From positions 1 to 11,356 of the forward strand of contig JALHJR010000050.1 in NCBI GenBank assembly GCA_022840405.1: DNA of 11,356 nt, given 5' to 3'. Shown here piece by piece: positions 7,246 to 11,356 of this stretch (positions are counted from its first letter, which is position 1; each line of letters opens with the position of its first letter). The notes beneath the pieces are model-generated. The model made no database searches and was not told the DNA's origin. It saw nothing but the letters and a program-made list of their open reading frames with translations. The position numbers and the translations under genes are program-made. This DNA comes from Tepidanaerobacter acetatoxydans_A. Its GTDB lineage: Bacteria > Bacillota > Thermosediminibacteria > Thermosediminibacterales > Tepidanaerobacteraceae.

Positions 7246-7695
7246 TTGTACATAGATCCAAGAGATATATTATTTCTTATTGCGGCATTTTTATCCGGTG
7301 TTGCCATGGCCGGGCAAGGCAGTATGAACTCAGCGGTAAGTAAAGCGATCGGTTTATCTGAGTCAACCTTCATAGTTCACCTGAGTGCCACACTGGTTAT
7401 GTTCATTATATTACTATTAGGTTTAGGAAACGGAAATTGGGCTAATTATACAAAAGTTCCATGGTACTACTATGCCGGAGGCCTTATAGGTGTCATGATT
7501 ACTTACGGTGTAGTTATAAGCATTGCTAAATTGGGTGCGGCTGTAGCCACCACATCTATTATCGTAGGTCAAGTGCTTGCTGCATGCCTCTTGGACCACT
7601 TCGGTTTATTCGGTCTGGAAAAGGTGCCGATGACTTGGTTAAAGCTTTTAGGTGTTGGTTTTTTGGCATTGGGAGCAAAACTGCTTTTAGGATAA
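7246..7695 (+). CDS. YdcZ/DUF606-type small membrane transporter (DMT superfamily)
   Basis: This 149-residue hydrophobic protein resembles the YdcZ (DUF606) family, half-size relatives of EamA-type drug/metabolite transporters with about 140-150 residues. Five hydrophobic segments are visible, near residues 8-22, 42-60, 73-92, 97-117 and 130-148. Typical elements are GVAMAGQGSMNSAVSKAIG (18-36), YYYAGGLIGVMITYGVV (74-90) and GAAVATTSIIVGQVLAACLLDHFG (97-120). Single-unit members are thought to work as homo- or heterodimers; no partner gene is adjacent. The substrate is unknown and the neighbours do not suggest one. It sits between the ftsH terminator and the coenzyme A module, probably as a single-gene unit. 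Translation from the upstream GTG or ATG would add only two or three residues. Confidence 0.85.
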   Translation: MYIDPRDILFLIAAFLSGVAMAGQGSMNSAVSKAIGLSESTFIVHLSATLVMFIILLLGLGNGNWANYTKVPWYYYAGGLIGVMITYGVVISIAKLGAAVATTSIIVGQVLAACLLDHFGLFGLEKVPMTWLKLLGVGFLALGAKLLLG

Positions 7696-7783
7696 CTGGG
7701 TAATTTCATAAAGCAATATAAATTAGCTGAAAATATTGTCTATATGTCAGAACTACAATTAATAATACCCAGTATTGCTTTTT
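7695..7783 (+). terminator. Probable terminator of the YdcZ-type gene, with crossing inverted repeats
   Basis: AAAGCAATA at 7710-7718 is an exact inverse of 7773-7781, which runs into five T residues (7779-7783), giving a terminator-like stem with a long 54-nt loop. A second exact 8-bp inverted repeat, 7695-7702 with 7766-7773, crosses the first: the order is A, B, A', B'. The two helices would either form a pseudoknot or exclude each other. The long loop makes the terminator call tentative. Confidence 0.45.
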
Positions 7784-7803
7784 ATTTAATGTATTGGTAA
7801 AAT
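7775..7803 (+). promoter_or_regulatory. Candidate promoter of the ECF S-component/coaX operon
   Basis: TTGCTT (7775-7780) and TAAAAT (7798-7803) are 17 nt apart, with TG at 7795-7796 giving an extended -10. The -35 lies within the 3' arm of the upstream terminator-like stem. Transcription would start near 7810, leaving a leader of about 57 nt. Confidence 0.6.
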
Positions 7804-7827
7804 AAAAATGAACGAAACATAAAAACG

Positions 7828-7852
7828 TCCGGCATCCTATATAGGAGCTGGA
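7828..7852 (+). promoter_or_regulatory. Hairpin in the leader of the ECF S-component gene
   Basis: TCCGGC at 7828-7833 pairs with GCTGGA at 7847-7852 (one G-U), followed after a bulged A by an inner TCCT/AGGA stem from the palindrome at 7835-7846. The hairpin ends 2 nt before the GGAGGTG ribosome site (7855-7861), so it could influence translation. It matches no riboswitch class that I recognise. Confidence 0.4.
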
Positions 7853-7866
7853 ACGGAGGTGGAAAA

Positions 7867-8385
7867 ATGAAAACAGAGTTAACGGTCAATCGTCGGTACA
7901 CCCGGACTCTGACGGTATCAGGACTTTTGGGAGCCTTATCCATTGTGCTTGGAATGACTCCACTGGGCTTTATCCCAGTTCCAACCGCAGCAGGTCATGC
8001 TACCATTATGCACGTGCCGGCAATTCTGGGGGCCATCTTGGAAGGACCAATGGTAGGAACTCTTACGGGTTTAATTTTTGGCCTTTACAGTCTTTTGAGA
8101 GCAGGAAGTGCTCTTTTTGCGGACCCGCTTATAGCAATTGGCCCTAGGATACTTATTGGCATAGTAACCTATGGCGTATACCGTCTAACACGTAGTGAGG
8201 CGTTGGCAGCAGCGTGTGGCACTTTGACTAATACGGCGGGTGTTATGAGTCTTGCTGTTCTGCGAGGATATATGCCGGCAGCAGCAGCATGGATGGTAGT
8301 ATTCACACATGGTATACCTGAGATGATAATCGCTGTTGCTATCACCGTTACTATTTCAAGAGCTTTGCGAAAAAGCAGAAGGTGA
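7867..8385 (+). CDS. ECF transporter S component, probably pantothenate-specific (PanT-like)
   Basis: This 172-residue membrane protein is the substrate-binding S component of an energy-coupling factor importer, a family of about 160-200 residues with six helices. The N-terminal VSGLLGALSIVLGMTPLG (17-34), MHVPAILGAILEGPMVGTLTGLIFGLYSLL (about 48-77) and ADPLIAIGPRILIGIVTYGVYRL (85-107) are typical of the family. The rest is hydrophobic and ends in a basic RALRKSRR tail. The EcfA ATPases and EcfT are not here, so it presumably shares a module encoded elsewhere (group II ECF). Pantothenate as substrate is inferred from coaX starting 4 nt after its stop, since S components are often encoded beside the enzyme that uses their vitamin. 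GGAGGTG at 7855-7861 supports the ATG. Another vitamin or precursor cannot be excluded from sequence alone. Confidence 0.8.
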   Translation: MKTELTVNRRYTRTLTVSGLLGALSIVLGMTPLGFIPVPTAAGHATIMHVPAILGAILEGPMVGTLTGLIFGLYSLLRAGSALFADPLIAIGPRILIGIVTYGVYRLTRSEALAAACGTLTNTAGVMSLAVLRGYMPAAAAWMVVFTHGIPEMIIAVAITVTISRALRKSRR

Positions 8386-8389
8386 ATTC

Positions 8390-9160
8390 ATGATACTTGC
8401 AATTGATGTAGGAAATACAAATTTGGTTTTTGGTATTTACGAGAATGATAAATTAAAAGCATCATATAGAACAGCAACACATCACGAATATACTGAGGAT
8501 GAATACAGTCTTGTATTTAATTCACTGCTGAGTTTTAAAGATATAAATCCTGCAAGCATTGAGGGAGGAATTATTTCCTCAGTTGTTCCGTCTTTGACAA
8601 TAGTTTTAGAAAAAATGTGCAAAAAGTATTTTAATTTCACACCTATAGTAGTCGGACCTGGCATTAAAAGTGGAATAAACATAAAGTATGAAAATCCTAA
8701 AGAAGTCGGAGCTGATCGTATAGTCAATGCAGCGGCTGCTTTTCACAAATATGGCGGTCCTGTTATAATCGTAGATTTTGGCACTGCTACTACCTTTGAT
8801 GCATTGACAGCTGAGTGTGACTATTTAGGTGGTGCTATTGCTCCGGGAATTGGGATATCTTCCGAGGCACTGTTTAAGACTGCCGCTAAATTATACAGAG
8901 TAGAAATTGCAAAACCGGAAAAAGTGATAGGCAAAAATACAGCGACTAGCATACAATCCGGTATCTATAATGGATATGTAGGATTGGTAGAAAATATTGT
9001 TGAGAAGATGAAGGAAGAAATGGGCGGCGGTCATGTATTTACAGTGGCTACTGGAGGTCTGGCGTTTCTTATATGCAGCACAGCCAAAAATATAGATACA
9101 GTAGATATGATGCTTACACTAGATGGCTTGAAGCTGATTTATGAAAAAAATGTTAGCTAA
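8390..9160 (+). CDS. coaX: Type III pantothenate kinase
   Basis: This 256-residue enzyme, of normal length, catalyses the first step of coenzyme A synthesis, ATP-dependent phosphorylation of pantothenate in the cytosol. It has the ASKHA-fold signatures: phosphate-binding DVGNTN (6-11), GADR with the presumed catalytic aspartate D109 (107-110), DFGTATTFD (129-137), GGAIAPGIGIS (147-157) and ATGGLA (220-225). Type III enzymes usually need a monovalent cation and are not inhibited by coenzyme A. The start is ATG 8390, because MILAIDVGNTN fits homologues exactly and AAGGTGA at 8379-8385 is the ribosome site. The earlier in-frame TTG at 8336 lies inside the S-component gene and would add 18 unrelated residues. 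The 4-nt gap to the S component indicates translational coupling. A strong hairpin follows immediately. Confidence 0.96.
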   Translation: MILAIDVGNTNLVFGIYENDKLKASYRTATHHEYTEDEYSLVFNSLLSFKDINPASIEGGIISSVVPSLTIVLEKMCKKYFNFTPIVVGPGIKSGINIKYENPKEVGADRIVNAAAAFHKYGGPVIIVDFGTATTFDALTAECDYLGGAIAPGIGISSEALFKTAAKLYRVEIAKPEKVIGKNTATSIQSGIYNGYVGLVENIVEKMKEEMGGGHVFTVATGGLAFLICSTAKNIDTVDMMLTLDGLKLIYEKNVS

Positions 9161-9196
9161 AAGTTAAGGGAAAACTTTGGTTTTCCCTTAACTTTT
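9159..9196 (+). terminator. Strong hairpin between coaX and dusB (terminator or attenuator)
   Basis: A perfect 16-bp inverted repeat (9159-9174 with 9181-9196), extendable by one C-G pair, begins within the coaX stop codon. The 3' arm ends in TTTT and is followed by ATAA, so the U tract is short; the A-rich 5' arm could let it also work on the other strand. Only 21 nt separate it from the dusB start, leaving no room for a promoter between them. Confidence 0.7.
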
Positions 9197-9217
9197 ATAA
9201 CATCGGAGGTTTATATA

Positions 9218-10189
9218 TTGCAAAAGCTCTTTCAAGAAATTCCATTATATCTTGCACCTATGGCTGGCATTACGGATATGCCTTTTAGGACTATATGTAA
9301 GCAAATGGGTGCTGATGTATTAATGACTGAAATGATAAGCACACGAGGGCTTGTATATAATGACCATAAAACTGCAAAATTGCTGCAGGTAAATCCCGAT
9401 GAAAATCCTATAGGAGCTCAACTGTTTGGCAATGCCCCGAAGGATTTTGAAGAATCGGTAAAAAAGATTGATGACTTGCCGTTTGATTTTATAAACATAA
9501 ATATGGGCTGTCCCACTCCTAAAATAGTCAAAAATGGTGACGGATGTGCTTTAATGAAGGATTTAAAGCTGGCATCAAGCATAATAAAAGTGACTGTCAG
9601 AGCTTCTCAAAAGCCGGTATCTATAAAAATTAGGAAGGGCTGGGATAAGGATAGCATCAATGCGGTTGAGTTTTCATCTGCGGCTGAAGACAGCGGGGCA
9701 TCTATGATTATAATTCACGGCAGAACCAGGGAGATGTTTTATTCCGGAAAGGCTGATTGGGATATAATAAAAAGTGTTAAAGATGCGGTAGATATCGCGG
9801 TAGTAGGTAATGGGGATGTTTTTACTCCCGAAGATGCATTTGAAATGCTTGAAAAAACCGATTGTGACGGTATAATGATAGGCCGAGGTGCACTAGGTAA
9901 TCCTTGGATTTTTAGAGAAGTAAAGTATTTTTTAAAAACAGGGGAAAAAGCTGCAGCTCCTACTTTGAAAGAAAGGCTTGAAATAATGTTACTTCATTTA
10001 AACAATGCTATATCCTATCATGGAGAGCATTTGGGGATATTGGAAATGCGTAAACATTTGGCATGGTATATAAAAGGATTACCTCATTCTGCACCTGTTA
10101 AAAATGCTTTGCAGCAGTGCAAGGATGTCGGCAGTATAGAGGAAATACTGGATAATTATTTTTATAGACTGAAGCAGGCCGGTTATTAG
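9218..10189 (+). CDS. dusB: tRNA-dihydrouridine synthase, DusB type
   Basis: This 323-residue flavoenzyme reduces specific uridines in tRNA to dihydrouridine using FMN and NADPH. Features of the Dus TIM barrel are LAPMAGITDMPFR (12-24, FMN site), MTEMISTRGL (36-45), NMGCPTPKIVKNGDGCALM (95-113) with the presumed catalytic cysteine C98, SIKIRKGWD (substrate and FMN contacts), IIHGRTREMFYSGKADW and GVMIGRGALGNPWIF-like GIMIGRGALGNPWIF. The C-terminal helical tRNA-binding domain follows. Similarity is closest to the DusB/YqjG-side bacterial group rather than DusA, judging from the motifs and length. GGAGGT at 9205-9210 lies 7 nt before the TTG start. The gene follows the coaX hairpin by 21 nt, so it depends either on readthrough or on a promoter inside coaX. 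The next gene starts 44 nt after its stop. Confidence 0.93.
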   Translation: MQKLFQEIPLYLAPMAGITDMPFRTICKQMGADVLMTEMISTRGLVYNDHKTAKLLQVNPDENPIGAQLFGNAPKDFEESVKKIDDLPFDFININMGCPTPKIVKNGDGCALMKDLKLASSIIKVTVRASQKPVSIKIRKGWDKDSINAVEFSSAAEDSGASMIIIHGRTREMFYSGKADWDIIKSVKDAVDIAVVGNGDVFTPEDAFEMLEKTDCDGIMIGRGALGNPWIFREVKYFLKTGEKAAAPTLKERLEIMLLHLNNAISYHGEHLGILEMRKHLAWYIKGLPHSAPVKNALQQCKDVGSIEEILDNYFYRLKQAGY

Positions 10190-10217
10190 AATTAGAGTAT
10201 ATCAGGAGAAACTTGCG

Positions 10218-10226
10218 AAAGGAGGT
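10218..10226 (+). promoter_or_regulatory. Ribosome binding site fixing the last gene's start at ATG 10234
   Basis: AAAGGAGGT is a near-complete Shine-Dalgarno site 7 nt before ATG 10234. The longer in-frame reading from TTG 10213 would translate through this site and is unlikely. Confidence 0.85.
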
Positions 10227-10233
10227 TTGCTTT

Positions 10234-11196
10234 ATGGACACTTATGCAATACCAATCGTAAACGGAGTACTGCCTCGCCCCGATGGAGGTGTACTTCAAG
10301 GTGTATTTCTCGACTCATTTTTTGCCAATATGTTAGTAAAAACCGGTGTTGGAAATGATATTTTCTTATTCCCGCTTTCTTCCGATGACAAGAGCCCATA
10401 TCCCGTAGGAGTTTTAGTTAGAATTGAAGATATGTGGGTGGATAAGGTTCCTCAGGGTAGTGACGCTACAGCTCTTTTTGCACGGGTAATCGGCCGAGAA
10501 AGATACAAAGCAAGGAAATTTTCCCTTTCCAATGAAGGCCTTTTTGCCTTGGATATTGAGAAAATAGATATATATGAATTGCGATCTTTGGGTTATCCTA
10601 TAATTTGCGGAGCCGGATGGCATCCTACAGGAGGGTATACGACTTTTGGCTCAAATCGAAAAGATATTGAGATTACAATATACGGTTTTGAATTGGAAAC
10701 GGGTAAAGATGTGGCTATTGTAGGATATTTAGGTAGTGAGATAGAACCCGAAAAGGCACATACAGTAGAACATGCTATAATTCGTTCGCTTAAAAACTAT
10801 GCCATGTGTACACCAAAAACCCTAAGGGAATGTATGGAGAAGGAAACGGAAGAGTTGAAATGGTCTGTAGAAATCGGAATTGCTAAAAAACTTCCTGAAG
10901 TTTTTGGCGTAACAAAAAGCGGATTTTGTGGAAATCCATTGACACAAATGGCTTCATACTATCTCTCCGAGGAGTTTCAAAACCAAATAGAAAGCGGCGA
11001 AGACATTTTAAATTCTCTATCCAAAGCTAGAAAAAAGACTGTTTCTAGGCTGACAAAGGATATGGATATAAGTTCGCGTAAGGGTTTAAGGCAACTTCAA
11101 GCCTTAAAAAAGGGTATGTTTCACGATGACACACCGGAGGAATTGAAGGTCTTAAAACGAGTGATAATGAAGTTTCCGGCGAATCCGTGGAATTAA
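10234..11196 (+). CDS. Conserved-looking protein of unknown function with an HxxEH motif
   Basis: I do not recognise the family of this 320-residue protein. It has no signal peptide or membrane helix and is probably cytosolic. Residues 1-95 look like a beta-rich domain (LPRPDGGVLQGVFLDSFF, then DIFLFPL, YPVGVLVRIEDMWV and ALFARVIGRERYKA). Residues about 115-195 carry GYPIICGAGWHPTGGYTTFG and the motif AHTVEHAIIRSL with H176, E179 and H180. Residues about 195-320 are mainly helical and charged. HxxEH is the zinc motif of M16 peptidases and LuxS, and LpxC has a related TVEH; nothing else places this protein in those families. Cysteines at 125, 192, 200 and 232 could be further ligands. Coding character is convincing: a strong ribosome site, an uninterrupted long frame and composition like its neighbours. 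The 44-nt gap after dusB suggests co-transcription. Confidence 0.85.
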   Translation: MDTYAIPIVNGVLPRPDGGVLQGVFLDSFFANMLVKTGVGNDIFLFPLSSDDKSPYPVGVLVRIEDMWVDKVPQGSDATALFARVIGRERYKARKFSLSNEGLFALDIEKIDIYELRSLGYPIICGAGWHPTGGYTTFGSNRKDIEITIYGFELETGKDVAIVGYLGSEIEPEKAHTVEHAIIRSLKNYAMCTPKTLRECMEKETEELKWSVEIGIAKKLPEVFGVTKSGFCGNPLTQMASYYLSEEFQNQIESGEDILNSLSKARKKTVSRLTKDMDISSRKGLRQLQALKKGMFHDDTPEELKVLKRVIMKFPANPWN

Positions 11197-11312
11197 TTTT
11201 TTTAAATAATCTCAGAATATTATAATCAAGATTACTGTTCAGAGGTCTGTCATTCTACTATATACTGTTGTCATTGTTATGAATATATACCTAAACAAAG
11301 ACGCACTTAACT

Positions 11313-11336
11313 AAGGGTGGTTGATTAATCACCCTT
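11313..11336. repeat. Hairpin-forming inverted repeat near the window edge
   Basis: Arms 11313-11322 and 11327-11336 pair over 10 positions (one G-U) around a 4-nt loop. No T run follows on either strand, so it is not a standard terminator. The sequence after it (CCTTCGACCAGCTCAAAG) has the look of the dispersed intergenic repeats seen in some bacterial genomes, but only one copy is visible here. Confidence 0.4.
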
Positions 11337-11356
11337 CGACCAGCTCAAAGAGCAAT

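Noticed and set aside
7696..7866. A known riboswitch before the ECF S-component gene
   Set aside because: I could not match the conserved cores of FMN, TPP, cobalamin or preQ1 riboswitches; most of the conserved structure is explained by terminator-like repeats and a short hairpin.
8336..8389. Longer coaX starting at TTG 8336
   Set aside because: It would lie within the S-component gene and precede the exact N-terminus MILAIDVGNTN expected for CoaX.
10213..10233. Longer version of the last gene starting at TTG 10213
   Set aside because: The extension translates through a near-perfect Shine-Dalgarno site that serves ATG 10234.
10234..10520. A Lon-type N-terminal substrate-binding domain in the last protein
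   Set aside because: The beta-rich N-terminus is vaguely similar in character, but I see no diagnostic motif and will not assign it.
11198..11226. Promoter with TATAAT at 11221-11226
   Set aside because: The -35 region is a featureless T tract and no gene start follows within the visible 130 nt.
1..11356. CRISPR array, tRNA or rRNA gene, insertion sequence, prophage or toxin-antitoxin genes
   Set aside because: No regularly spaced repeats, cloverleaf-like sequences, transposase or phage motifs were seen on either strand.

Overview
The window is AT-rich bacterial DNA with every recognisable gene on the + strand, strong purine-rich Shine-Dalgarno sites and frequent TTG starts (4 of the 10 visible starts: hpt, ftsH, the YdcZ-type gene and dusB). 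The hpt-ftsH pair, a type III pantothenate kinase and the protein families present point to a low-GC Firmicute, most likely class Clostridia. I cannot name a genus from the sequence.

Region A (1-4465) is a carbohydrate-acid module. It starts inside a glycerate kinase gene (C-terminal 149 residues only), which overlaps a GntP-family permease by an ATGA junction. A 331-nt gap with a terminator-like hairpin and a promoter follows. Then come two genes whose N-termini are homologous: a small soluble chemoreceptor-like protein (sugar-diacid recognition domain plus a minimal MCP signalling hairpin) and a CdaR-type regulator (diacid recognition, degenerate GGDEF-like region, C-terminal HTH). A good intrinsic terminator at 4422-4465 closes the module. 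The plausible logic is import of glycerate or a related sugar acid, phosphorylation by the kinase, control by the CdaR-like protein, and a second readout of the same ligand class through the MCP-like protein.

Region B (4466-7163) is housekeeping: hypoxanthine phosphoribosyltransferase (hpt) and the membrane AAA+ zinc protease ftsH, each with a recognisable sigma-A-type promoter and closed by a perfect 13-bp terminator. The tilS gene that often precedes hpt-ftsH is not upstream.

Region C (7164-11356) holds a YdcZ/DUF606 small membrane protein, an ECF transporter S component probably serving pantothenate, type III pantothenate kinase (coaX), a DusB-type tRNA-dihydrouridine synthase, and an uncharacterised 320-residue protein with an HxxEH motif. 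The S component and coaX are 4 nt apart and would form an uptake-then-phosphorylation route towards coenzyme A. The final 160 nt hold no gene I can support, only a hairpin and possibly the start of a repeat.

No rRNA, tRNA, CRISPR array, insertion sequence or phage gene was seen. The least explained items are the paired diacid-sensing proteins, the inverted repeat bracketing their promoter, the crossing inverted repeats before the ECF gene, and the terminal unknown protein.
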